Shown here: piece after piece, positions 1-10,325 of the stretch
How positions within the stretch are numbered: position 1 is the stretch's first letter
Layout: every line of letters begins with the position of its first letter
From: Ichthyophonus hoferi
Lineage: Eukaryota; Opisthokonta; Ichthyosporea; Ichthyophonida; Ichthyophonidae
Direction of reading: 5' to 3'
Assembly: GCA_002751075.1 (NCBI GenBank)
Contig: NAOQ01000110.1
Span: 45,760-67,101, forward strand
DNA: 21,342 bases
The notes under the pieces: generated by a model
What the model was told of the DNA's origin: nothing
What the model saw: the letters and a program-made list of their open reading frames with translations, nothing else
Databases searched by the model: none
Translations under genes and position numbers: made by a program

Positions 1-79
<79 letters not shown>
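1..79. repeat. (TTA)n microsatellite
   Basis: A nearly pure TTA trinucleotide run of about 26 units opens the window and is probably cut by the window edge. A smaller, less pure ATT run lies in intron 2 of the first gene, near 2439-2515. Confidence 0.97.
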
Positions 80-81
<2 letters not shown>

Positions 82-510
82 TGGCTTATTATGATATAAG
101 GATGATCTTTCCCAGTAAGTTCGGTAGGAATTGGTTAACAATCACTGTTTTTATTCGCTAACAACCTAGCTTAGGTACAATTCATTTTAACAAACTTGAG
201 TCAGTAGTTTAAAATATAACCCGTATCTGTCATTGGGTAACATAAGATCTAAAAAATAATTATAATATAATATACTAGAATATAATATACCACGCTATAA
301 TATATTATAACATTAGCGTATACTGTACCATATACTATACTATAATCGACTCTACTACCCTATACCATACTATACCATGTTTTAATATGAATTAATATAT
401 TAAAACGTAATATATTATAATATGCGAGAGAGATATTTACCCACCAGAGCTACGCTGTATCGCATGACCTAATTAATTGTACTTGGTAATTAATTCCAAA
501 ATGACATAAT
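80..510. other. AT-rich intergenic DNA
   Basis: No gene is visible. From about 250 to 420 the sequence is a degenerate mixture of TATACTATA and ATAATATA motifs, like the simple-sequence stretches near 12480-12730 and 18480-18800. One weak relative of the CACGTG-bearing repeat found downstream lies near 456-500. Confidence 0.6.
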
Positions 511-514
511 ACTC

Positions 515-630
515 ACCATATCACGTGATCTAATTAGCATGAATTAATTAGTAATCAACTCCGAACCATATCACGTGACCTAATTAAAACTAATTGGTAA
601 TTAGTCCCATTTAGGGCTGATGTGACGTCA
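515..630 (+). promoter_or_regulatory. Repeated CACGTG boxes and a CRE upstream of the ZC3H15-like gene
   Basis: The 22-nt segments at 515-536 and 565-586 differ at one position, and each carries the palindrome CACGTG followed by a TAATTA stretch. A more diverged relative lies near 456-500. Downstream is a full CRE palindrome TGACGTCA at 623-630, about 200 bases before the start codon. CACGTG is the classic site of bHLH factors and some bZIPs, and TGACGTCA that of ATF/CREB-type bZIPs. The boxes are seen directly; their use as promoter elements is inferred from position. Confidence 0.5.
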
Positions 631-730
631 ATATGACCTATCCTCATGTGTGCATGTACCCCGACACATACATAACCCTCTCTCTCCTTATATTTATTTC
701 GTTATTCCCTCTCTGGTTCTACAAATACCA

Positions 731-731
731 T

Positions 732-738
<7 letters not shown>
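731..738 (+). promoter_or_regulatory. Possible TATA box of the ZC3H15-like gene
   Basis: TATAAAAA lies about 90 bases upstream of the start codon at 828. In such AT-rich DNA this match could easily be chance, but the spacing is reasonable. A CA run and a TA run follow immediately. Confidence 0.3.
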
Positions 739-763
<25 letters not shown>

Positions 764-827
764 AAATATATATATATTTTTATATCTTATTATTTGTAGG
801 TAGTAATACCAATAACCAACCGTAAAC

Positions 828-3800
828 ATGCCTCCTAAAAATTCTATCAAGTCTCAGAGCCAAAAGGCAGTGGAGGATAAGACCTTTGGGTTGAAGAATA
901 AAAAGGGAAAGAAGCAGCAGATGTTTATAAAGAAAGTGGAGACAGGTATGGCTGCTAAGGTTGCTAATGCCAAGAAACTAAAGGTATATATATGTGTATA
1001 TATAGGTATGTTTGTGTGTTTCCTATCCCATCCTTTGTGTTTGTGTTTGTGTGTAATAATGGTTTACCGTATATTTGAGATGCCAAAAGTGAAATTATAT
1101 ATATATATATGTGTGTGTATTAATGTATAGTTTTCACTGGTGTTTTATTTTTTTAATTTTTATACATGTCTATTTTCATGTTTCATTCTAAATTCCTCGT
1201 TTTTGGCTATTTCATTTATGTTTGACAGAGTATGTACAATATAACCCACCTTCTTACCATCATTAGTATATGTATGTATTTATATATACAAGTAAATGCA
1301 TGTAGAGATTGATTTTTTTTAGCCCAGGAATAAATCAGGTTTTTTCTTTTCTTCTTCTTCTCTCTCTCTCTCTCTCTCACTTTCCCTCATCCTCTCTATG
1401 TTATTCCTAATACATGTAATACCTTTCTATTTTATAGGTATGTTAGTATAGGAGTATTTAGCGTGTATTATTATTCTTTATAATGGATAGCTACATGTAT
1501 TTGGCCTTTTGTATTATAGTAAATTGTATTTTATTATAGCATATAATATAGGTTAAATGATTATTAAAATGATAATACTTTTTATAGCTGTGTATAGTAT
1601 ATGATATAGTATAATATAATACATATAATATATAATATATAATATATATGTGTAAATGCAAACTAAAAAATCAGGCATTTCATGTGCTCAATAATTTGCA
1701 GTTTGCACCCTATAATTGCCTATTCCTGTTGGTTCTTTCATTTTAAAATAGGTCCTGCTTACAGAGATATTATATTATATTTTATATTATTATGTGGTGC
1801 TATCTTATTTTATATTATCTTATCTTGTAATATATTATGCATTCTTGCCTATTGGTCACGGGCCATACATTTGTCTTTTAGTAGGAATATATGCAATGAG
1901 AGATGCTATTGATTTAAATTTTTTAGATTTTTAAATAACATTTAATTTGAATGTTAGTAATTTTCCCCTTTTTATTGCAATAATCTTGTTGGTCTGGGTG
2001 TTTTAAGGTGTCTCTTTGTCTTAACTGTAGTTAAACGTGTATATGCACGTGCATTGCCCCCTGCACTCCTTTCCTATATTAACTTATTGTGTTAAATTAT
2101 AATTTATAATTACACAAGTGTGTTTGGATTGGCTTATGCAGATGTAGTGTATGTCAATTCATACATGTACAAGCACAAACCCCAATCATCTATCTTATTA
2201 GATTATAAACCAAATTTTAATCGGGTTTGGGCTTTAACAGGAACAAGCTACTGGTGTTAAATCAGCCGAGGATGTTAAGGTATTTTTATTGGCATATTTT
2301 TATTGGCTGGTGGCCTACTTTAATATATAGGCATGTATATATGCTAGTTATATGACGTCATAGACCTCCTCCTTTTATAATTTCCATTTGGTTTTATGAT
2401 AGATTATAGCAGAGAAAAGAGACAGATGTTAGGTGACCTGATTATTATTATTATTATTATTATTTCTATTATTACTATTGCTATTGCTATTATTCTTAGT
2501 GTTATTATTATTGTATTACTACTACTCCTTCTTGTTACTATTATAAACACCGTGTACCTACTCCTACCCCCCCATTCAAACAGAAAGAGAAAGAGGCCAG
2601 GAAGAGAGAGTTGGAGGAGATGGCCAAGCTCTTTAGACCTGTCGCACACATTAAAGTACCCGATGGTATGTTTATATGTGCATGTGTATTTATAGATAGG
2701 TATAGGTATAGGTATATATATTTGTAAGTATTGTTTTCTTTAAATATGTCTATGTTGCAGTGTATATCTATTAATAATATAGCATCACTCTATCACATTG
2801 TGTCATAACATAATGTATAATTTTGGTTTTTTTTAGTACCATTTGATAATATTATCCTTCTTTTTATTGTAAAGTTCTAGACCCCTCCCTTATTGGTCCA
2901 ATGAACCTGATCTTAACTAATTGCCATAGACTATGGACCCATTACACCTATATATGGTTGGCTGTATACACAACCTCCTAGTATCATACTATTATATACT
3001 TACCATTGATATCTTTTACTCTGCCCCGCCCACCCTTCTCCTCCTATACAGGTGTGGACCCCAAGTCCATGCTCTGCTCATTCTTCAAACAAGGACTGTG
3101 TTCTAAGGGTGCTAAATGTAAATTTTCCCACGATCTAGCCGTAGAAAGGAAGGCAGAAAAGAGGAATATGTTCGAACAGGAGAAAAAAGAGGGTAAGGTC
3201 ATTGGTGTGTTAATTAATGGGTGGCAATAATTAATTACACAGTGACATGTAGTAATTAATTAATTATTCTGATTAATTACAGAGACTATGGAGACTTGGG
3301 ACCAGGCCCAATTGGAAGCAGCCATTAATAGTAAATTTGGAAAGCAGAATGCAAATATGCCTACTGCTATTGTAAGTATTTGCATATATTATGTATTATA
3401 CTGCAATATAGTGTAATAACATACATACATACATTATAGTTATATATGTAGTAAAATAAAATGTATTGCAACACTAAGGAGTATAAATCATTACGTCATA
3501 GACCACCGAACTGTCTGGTATTTGTAATTTTTTGATACCATACACGGATGTTATATATATATGCATATAGGTTATATAGATTATAATACATGTATATATA
3601 AGCTCGTGTATTTATTTTCTATGCCTGTTGGTGTATTAAACCTCTTATATTTTCTATCATATGTATAGAGGTCGTGTATTTAATTTTCTTTTAATTTTAA
3701 TTTATCTTATTAGTGTGTCCCTATGAGTGTATTAAACCCTTTATTTTATCTATCCAGATCTGCAAGTATTTCTTAGATGTGGTGGAGCGAGGGCTGTATG

Positions 3801-6337
3801 GTTGGTTCTGGGAGTGTCCTAACGGTAAGTTCGGGAAAATATTTTAATGGCATATATGTGTATGCCTATGTGTTGGTGTACGTATGTATGCATGCATGTA
3901 AATATGCATGTATGTATTTGTGTGTAGGTATGTGTGTGTTTATGTAGGTATGTATGTATATGTATATGCGTGTTTGTATATGAATGTATGTAAATATGCA
4001 TAGATGTGTATGTATATAGGTATTTATGTGTATGTGTGTGGATATAATATAGTCGAATCTACTGCAAGCTAGTGTAGCCTAACTCTACTCTGATATAATC
4101 TATATAATGCAGGTGCTGGGTGCAAATACAGACATGCTCTACCCCCTGGCTATGTCTTGAAGAAAGACTTGAAGAAAGATGGAGAGGAGGTTACCTTGTC
4201 ATTAGAGGAGCTGGTGGAGATTGAGGTATATAAGATATAAGAGCGGGAAATGGGGTTCGAGGAGGAAAGGAGAATGTACAATATGAGTGAGGGTTAATTC
4301 AGTTATAGAGCACAGGAATGGGAGGATAATTGGTGATGGTTATAGTTGTATGGCTACCATACTATTCTACTATTATACTGTTATACTACTATAATATATA
4401 ATATTCTACTATCTGGTAGAGCGTTTAGAAAACCAATCAAATACCGCCTTTATATATTAAGCATTCTTTATTTCTTAATAATTTTTCTTCTTTATTCAAT
4501 GATATAATGCAATAGTATACTATATTTAATTTCAGCATTTCTTTAATACACCAATACAAATACGTTTAGACACTATTCGTCGGAATGGTAAAAGTATAGG
4601 GTCAACATAATATACCCTGACCTAATTTAAACCGTTCCCCTGGCCGTGACGCATGTCAGGTGGCGGACTATAGTGAAAACAAAACTAGAAACTCTGTCTC
4701 AACCATACAGTGGATAGCTTATACTATTATAAACATGTGTGATGTGGTGAGGCTGAATTCGGATCAAACTGTATACCTAGTATAATATGGTATACATTAA
4801 ATTAATCTCATTCTGAATCATTGCTTAATATATTATAATACAACCCAATATGCTATATTCTGTCTTCGTATGTTCCAAGCTCAATTAATTATAATTAACT
4901 ATTTATTAACCCTCGTTATAATTTACTCAGCGCGCTAAATTGACATCTGGTGGTACTCCTGTGACACTTGAGACCTTCCTGGCTTGGAAGGATAGAGTAG
5001 CTAGGGCAAAGGAGAGAACGAAGGCTGAAACTAAGAAGACTAAGGAGGTTAGTAGTATGATGTCGTATATTGTGTTAGAGCGTAGTAGGATGTATTGTGC
5101 TGGAGTATGGTATATTAGATTATGTTACGTTATACTACATCTGATTGTCATCTTGTAGTGGGGTATAATATAATGCATTGTGCATATATATATATATATA
5201 TAATGTGTTTTGTATGTATATAATCTTTACATACTTTTATTCTTAGATTCATAGATATATTTTTGCTTTTCTTACTACTTTACATAGTATTGTTTGCCAT
5301 GATTAGGAAACAAAATATATCATTCTACATTCATTAATTTATAATTACCTACATCTATTTATAGTTATTACTCAATATAATTGGTTTCTTAGCTCTCTAC
5401 CAATCACTCTACATTCATTAATTAACTAGCTATATCTTTCACTCACAGGATAAACTGCAAGCTGGTAACCAAGCAGGTATTAGTGGTCGTGATCTATTCC
5501 AATACAATCCCGAGTTATTCGTGGATGATGAAGAGGCTATGGATGATACTGCTTACGTTAGAGATGAGGAAGAGGTAATTATAGTATACATGATATGTAT
5601 GTGTATAAGTATAGCTATAGATAGAAATATATAGTAGGACGATATTGCCTATTTAAGTGATGCAACTGAGGTAATTGTAGTATATTATATATGTATATGT
5701 GTAGGTATATGTATGTTAGGCTACAGATTATACTATTTATTGGAGACATGAGACAGCAGTGAATATGGTGTACTTTATATCGTATATATATACATGTATG
5801 TATAGGTATATGTTGTTATGTGCTATACATTCTTATGCCAGACTAAGGTAAACATACATATGTATGTTGGTATAGGTGTAGACATAAAACATAAAAGGAG
5901 ACCCACTAAGCATATACCTCTCGGCCATATATATATATTCATAAATTGATTTGATTCGCGGAATATAGTACAGTTTTTTAATTTAATTATTATTTATGGG
6001 GCTAAATATGTTGAAGTCAAATGATTATTAGTATGTAGTGCATTGCACTTGAATAGAATTTTAATACAATATTTGTATAAGATAGTGACATTTTATGCCC
6101 CAGAATGCAATTTTATGTAGTTTTGAAAATTCAATACAATCTTTGCATTAGATAGTGACACTGGCATTCTATATACAGAAGAAGGAAGAGGAAGAAGACC
6201 CGAATATGAGCAAGGGTTTTATAGATGATCATGTAGACGAGGAACTATTTGAGGAGATGGAGGATTTGGAGATAGACGATGATGTACTTGAAGCAATGGA
6301 GGAGGAGAAAGAGAAGGAGGTTGCTACGGACAACTAG
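828..6337 (+). CDS. ZC3H15: ZC3H15 / DFRP1 / Tma46-like CCCH zinc-finger protein (10 exons, 362 aa)
   Basis: Family role: partner of the GTPase DRG1 (yeast Tma46 with Rbg1), stabilising it and acting with translating ribosomes in the cytoplasm. Exons: 828-983, 2241-2279, 2584-2665, 3052-3192, 3283-3371, 3758-3824, 4113-4225, 4931-5047, 5449-5574, 6179-6337. They join to 1089 nt with no stop before the end; introns are 90-1257 nt. Visible: the N-terminal family signature [12 protein letters not shown] near residues 16-27; zinc finger 1 C101-X7-C109-X5-C115-X3-H119; YGWFW then zinc finger 2 C171-X17-C189-X5-C195-X3-H199; the DFRP region with LETFLAWK and [13 protein letters not shown]; and an acidic tail. 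Length fits the family as I recall it (human about 426, yeast about 345). Finger 2 has one residue fewer in its C-X5-C loop than human. Donor 8 is the weaker GTTAGT. Exact borders of the small exon 2 are the least certain. Confidence 0.95.
984..2240 (+). other. Intron 1 of the ZC3H15-like gene
   Basis: This 1257-nt intron runs from GTATAT to an ACAG acceptor, between phase-0 exons. It is long for a fungal intron. It holds TA and TG runs, a CT run near 1360-1379 and many TATA-type words. I found no further conserved coding block in it, and the flanking exons already cover the N-terminal family region. Confidence 0.7.
3601..3757 (+). repeat. Local duplication at the 3' end of intron 5
   Basis: About 3601-3660 and 3671-3757 are diverged direct copies. 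Both start with TCGTGTATTTA, then carry GTGTATTAAACC and end in a TTTTCTATC-type stretch. The second copy supplies the acceptor used by exon 6; the first has a similar pyrimidine tract and its own AG nearby. Confidence 0.6.
4566..4826 (+). repeat. Dispersed repeat family R1, copy A (in intron 7)
   Basis: One of four copies of a roughly 200-260-bp interspersed repeat. The copies share the perfect core GGCGGACTATAG (here 4662-4673), GCATGTCAGGTG just before it, ACTAGAA and CTC-AACCA after it, and a distal block CGGATCAAACTGTATAC. Copy A and copy D stay similar for about 50 more bases, to the words CTGAATCATT. This copy sits inside intron 7 of the ZC3H15-like gene in sense orientation. The family is not one I recognise; it encodes no clear protein and may be a SINE or a MITE-like element. 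Confidence 0.8.
5325..5448 (+). repeat. Local duplication at the 3' end of intron 8
   Basis: TCTACATTCATTAATT occurs twice, about 80 bases apart. In both copies it is followed by ACCTACATCTATTTA-like or AACTAGCTATATCTTT-like sequence. The second copy runs into the acceptor of exon 9. Confidence 0.55.
6055..6178 (+). repeat. Local duplication at the 3' end of intron 9
   Basis: Two diverged copies about 70 bases apart share ATACAAT-(T/C)TTTG, then AGATAGTGACA, then a GGCATT/ATGCC-type end. The second copy leads directly into the acceptor of the last exon. Confidence 0.6.
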
Positions 6338-7020
6338 AAACTAGGCATTTAGTTGGGTTATAAAGGTTAACTTGGGAGGATGCATGTATACATCATGTTA
6401 TGGTCTATCGTCTTTAGGTTAAATAGGATAGGATAGGTCGTCTAGGTGTCTATATATATATATATATATTTGTATAGAAATAATGCGTGTGATAAAGATG
6501 ATTTGTTGGTTTCTTTAAACCAATAATGGATAGCTTGATGATGGCTTCAATATAAAAGGTGTCAATAACATATATATATATGTATATATGCATATCTAAG
6601 CATCACGCTATGACACTAGGCATTCAAATATATTGAATTTATGTTTTGAATGAAATAGCTTCAAACAACATAAATATATAAATATGAAAAGATTTATCCA
6701 TGTTCATTCGTCTATGGCTATGTTATATATCCTTTATCATCCAATAGAATATAGTATTAAAGGTTTAATTTACTTGCAATCACCCATTTCTAAGGCCAAT
6801 GATTGAAGCTATTCACAAATAAACCACAATGATTCGTTGTTACAAAATTTAATAATTTTGATGTGATAGATGGATAAGAATCTTAATGTGGCTTTAGGGT
6901 TTATTAATAATGTATTGCGGTGAGATACTGTAGTTTAAGCCGAGGCTCTCCTACATTCTTGTATAACGGTAAGAGGTAACAGACTGTCGATGAAGAGAAG
7001 TATGATTTGTAAACACATGA

Positions 7021-7220
7021 TCCTTGTTAAAACGTGAAAATATAGGGTATATATACCCTCTGTTTATCTTAAATCGTTAACCTGTCAATGATGCATGTCA
7101 GGTGGCGGACTATAGTGTAAGCAAACCTAGAAGCCTCGCCTCAAAACCACACTGGTTGATTTATACTGTTCTTAACAAATGGTGATGCGATAAGAATGAT
7201 TTCGGATTAAGCTGTATGCA
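7021..7220 (+). repeat. Dispersed repeat family R1, copy B
   Basis: Same order of blocks as the other copies: an AATATAGGGT-type start, TTTATCTTAAA, GCATGTCAGGTG, the core GGCGGACTATAG at 7104-7115, CTAGAAGCCTC, the hairpin AACCA-cac-TGGTT at 7145-7157, and a CGGATTAAGCTGTATG end. It stops sooner than copies A and D: after about 7220 the sequence is unrelated to them. Confidence 0.8.
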
Positions 7221-8483
7221 AGAATTAAGTACCCTTTTCCGTACACGGAGTACAGATATGTTAAGACATTTTTTTATTAAAAAAGTCGGCAAGTTACCTT
7301 AGGATGCCTAATCAACGAGTTATTTTCTCTGGACCTAAAACTTATGGTCTGAAATGACATTATATAGTCGCAGGACCTCTACCATTGGCTGGTTCAATTT
7401 TGATAGATCGTCTTGGATTGCCATTTAACCTCAATGAATTACATTAACTTGTTTTCTAGGCTACATATATAATAATAACGTTTATAGTTAATATATAGAA
7501 ATATGTAAATTAATTAAATATTTCTGTTTTTACATGTTTGGTTATAAATAAACTGGTATACGCACGAACATCCTATTGAAGATATGTTTAGAATTACAGT
7601 GAAAATTATAAATATACTTAGATATATATTATCTCAATAGCTTTAAGGATGTTTGAGTTAGAGTGAGCTAGTCTATTACCTATAATTGAAAAAGTTATAA
7701 AAAATAGCATGTTCAAGTACAATGCACTAGCATGATTTACTATAAAATGATTTGACTATTCAATATAAGTCGAATGTGTTTGGAAAGCTACCTGGATAGC
7801 TATGTAGGCGCCGCAGTCTCTATGCTTTAATTATCATTTAACAGTTTATAATAGGTTGGGTTGGCAAGTAATTCTGCGCATTTTATATTGAAATTTTAAA
7901 GGTGTAGCATATTTTGTTTTTTTTAAAAAATATTACTGTTATCCTATATCAGTACTAAAATTGTACTTAAAGCAGCATAATTTTGAATAAACCATGTGAA
8001 AAAGATATACGATTAACAGCCACTATATTTACCTATATATAAGATCTTCCAATGGTAGCCTTTATCACAAATACTAGTGCTATTATCTGCCACTGGATCA
8101 TATAGCATCTATTTATATCTACTTACCTGTTCACTAAATATAACATCATTTAATAAATAATAATGGAAATATACGATATAGTTTTAAGTGTATTAAGAAT
8201 CCCCATGGACATAGGAAAGTATAATTAGTGCATTATAGAAATATCTTAATTAAATATCATGGTTTTTGTTTTTAAAAAAGACAAGATACATTGTGGCGAG
8301 TTTTTTTTAATGTGAAACCCTTTAACACTCGACATCCAAGTAAATTTTGTACACTGAATTGTACGTATGAGAAAATTGCACAAGGACACATGAATATAAA
8401 AGGAAGTTTTCAACTACAATCATTAGATACTGTAGTCGTTATGCTTGAAATTATATAAAACCAATCATTTCATCTGAACTGGA

Positions 8484-8528
8484 CATGGCTTGAATCCGGG
8501 TCGGGATAACCCGATTATAATTGCCATG
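8484..8528. repeat. Imperfect inverted repeat, GC-rich hairpin
   Basis: The outer arms CATGGC (8484-8489) and GCCATG (8523-8528) are perfect complements. Inside, AATC/GATT and GGGT/ACCC can also pair, with small bulges and a short CGGGATA loop. This is unusually GC-rich for the surroundings. It may be a small transposon remnant or an RNA hairpin; no gene is attached to it. Confidence 0.45.
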
Positions 8529-8863
8529 ATGAACACGCCAACAATACTTATATAAAACCAACTTTCTTTGGATGTCAAATATTTTATAATGTTTATGAAG
8601 GACTAAAGTATACCTTTGATATCAGATATTACGTCGCGATCACTTTCTATATACCCATTTACCTAGACCTACTGTGGAACTAATTGAGAAATTCTACCAA
8701 ATAAAGGACTCGGATACATTCCCGATAAAATGTTTATGCTATTTATTATTAAAACAAAAAAAAACCCAATAGTGTAATTATCTATTTTTTTTTCATCATA
8801 CAAGCCAATCACACTAAGATCAAGGCTGACATTAATGAGAGACTGGGAATATATGATAATATC

Positions 8864-8944
8864 AGGCTCATAAGAGTCTTAAGCATGTCGAAAGTTCTAA
8901 TGAGGCTCGTAAGAGATCAGCAAGCAAGTCGGAAGTTCTAATAA
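8864..8944 (+). repeat. Two-unit tandem repeat of about 40 bp
   Basis: Units at 8864-8902 and 8903-8944 both start AGGCTC-TAAGAG and end with a GTCG-AAGTTCTAAT block. They differ by a few bases and by a short insertion in the second unit. No function is apparent. Confidence 0.65.
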
Positions 8945-9112
8945 TGAACAAGGGTTTAAAAATTATCACATAACTTTGACTATACCAATAGAATTGCATA
9001 ATTAAACAAGCTTGAATATTTTTGATTGCATCATGCTCTCGATAGGGCTAGACGTAATGCGCTATAGAAATTTGGACAATTCATCTCGGGTAAGTTCGAA
9101 CATTTATTTTTA

Positions 9113-9303
9113 GGTTCGAGTCCTGTTATTGTAGAAACGGAAAAAATATAGAAAATATAGGGCAAGCATACTCTGTCTTTATCGTAAGCCGTTACCCAGA
9201 AAATGGCACCTCTCATGTGGCGGACTATAGCATAAAAGAAACTAGAAGTCTCGTCTCAATCAACCACACAGTGGTTAATTTATACTATTCTAAACATATA
9301 GTT
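9113..9303 (+). repeat. Dispersed repeat family R1, copy C, with a B-box-like start
   Basis: The core GGCGGACTATAG is at 9219-9230 and the hairpin AACCAC-aca-GTGGTT at 9262-9276. The copy ends at about TAAACATA, where copies A and B continue differently, and joins directly to coding-like repeat R2. At its left end, 9113-9123 reads GGTTCGAGTCC, a perfect match to the RNA polymerase III B box, and it can form a partial T-arm. That suggests a tRNA-derived SINE head. I could not find a convincing complete tRNA fold upstream. Confidence 0.65.
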
Positions 9304-9605
9304 GTTAAAAAAAGCAAGGTAAATAATCTAGATACTTTTCTAGAAGGCCAACTAGGCGAGCCTGATGTTGCTTCTTCTGATAGTAGTAATATAATGAACA
9401 TATGCAAACAGCCACAGTTAGATTCTAAGTGTTATTTGAACAACACAATGCCCGGTAAGAAGTTAAGGGCTTCTATATAGAGATATCAACAACTTGAGAT
9501 TGAGGTGCTGCTAGCAAGAGCTTTAACCTGCAGATTATTTGACGAAAACATCCAAATAGAAAACAGTAACACAAACAAGTTTCATTCCCAATGCAAAGGT
9601 AGTCT
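9304..9605 (+). repeat. Decayed coding-like repeat R2, single copy
   Basis: This segment matches, base by base and in predicted peptide, the units of the tandem array at the right end of the window. Shared peptide words include a D-x-LLE-x-QL block, a KKL-x-ASI block and a CRL-x-D-x-NI block. It reads partly open in one frame but is broken, so I treat it as a fossil and not as a gene. The protein family is not recognised. A short open frame begins inside the R1 core, which is another sign that it is not a native start. Confidence 0.6.
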
Positions 9606-10325
9606 GAAAAATAATTAACTCATTCTAAAATATGGCAGAGTATATCTGTACTCGGTGTATGCAAAGGAACACGCTATATCACCTTTTAGTTCGGTATTCT
9701 TTCAATTAATTGAATATTTGTTGCATGTCCATTGCTCTAGTATAGGGTGAGATAATTTAATTATGGTACAGCCTCTATGTTTTAATCAACTATTCCTACT
9801 GGACATCTATTGTAATACCAACTCTAATAAAGTACATGAGCTGGGCCCAGACCGGTTCTGGCTCACCTCAAAATTTGTATAGTATTGGATAGCACTAATC
9901 CACTCGCCCCACACATTATTTTCCCTTAGTTATTCTGTCATTTCTACAACATAATGCCGCACTAGCACATTAATATAGTTGAATTATTTAATACTATTAC
10001 TCTATATAATATAATAATGTAATATAAAAAATCATACATAAATTATCATATAATATCAATACTATATAATATATAATATAAAAGCAACAAAAAAAGTGAA
10101 AACATGAAATATGCGATTAAACTCACTAATTAAGTTGCTTGAACTTTGCATTGCATTGTATCGCACTAGCCTACCCGCCCTACCAATTCCTTTGCCCCTG
10201 TGTGACGACAGCTTTGCAACATAGATAGACGCTCCTGTTTTATATTTTGCATATTAGGGTGCGATAGTGTTTGTATATTATATATACATTATATATATAT
10301 ATATATATACATAGTAATAAATTGC

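Larger units (their letters stand above)
6338..10256. other. Intergenic region between the ZC3H15-like and bZIP genes
   Basis: No gene is supported across about 3.9 kb. It contains R1 copies B and C, a decayed coding-like segment behind copy C, a 39-41-bp tandem pair at 8864-8944 and an imperfect GC-rich hairpin at 8484-8528. The remainder is AT-rich sequence in which I see no structure. The 3' untranslated region of the first gene should lie at its left end, but I could not place a poly(A) site with confidence. Confidence 0.6.

Noticed and set aside
984-2240. Further exons inside intron 1 of the ZC3H15-like gene, such as the 76-codon frame at 1682-1912
   Set aside because: The frame is hydrophobic, cysteine-rich and unlike the family. 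The chosen exons already give the expected N-terminal region without a gap.
2396-2695. Open frames on both strands across intron 2 and exon 3 of the ZC3H15-like gene
   Set aside because: They arise from the ATT-type microsatellite. The real exon 3 uses another frame and agrees with the protein family.
3819-4001. Minus-strand open frame rich in H, T, I and Y
   Set aside because: It is the shadow of TGTATG-type simple sequence in intron 6.
4411-4423. CTGGTAGAGCG, resembling the D arm of a tRNA
   Set aside because: I could not fold a tRNA around it: there is no matching anticodon arm, T arm or acceptor stem in the next 80 bases. A covariance search would settle it.
6425-6440. GGATAGGATAGG as a telomere-like repeat
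   Set aside because: Only two or three units occur, in internal DNA; a similar short run near 18452 is also isolated.
9217-9480. 87-codon open frame as a genuine gene
   Set aside because: It starts inside a dispersed repeat and runs into a decayed coding-like repeat with relatives elsewhere in the window, so a native gene is unlikely.
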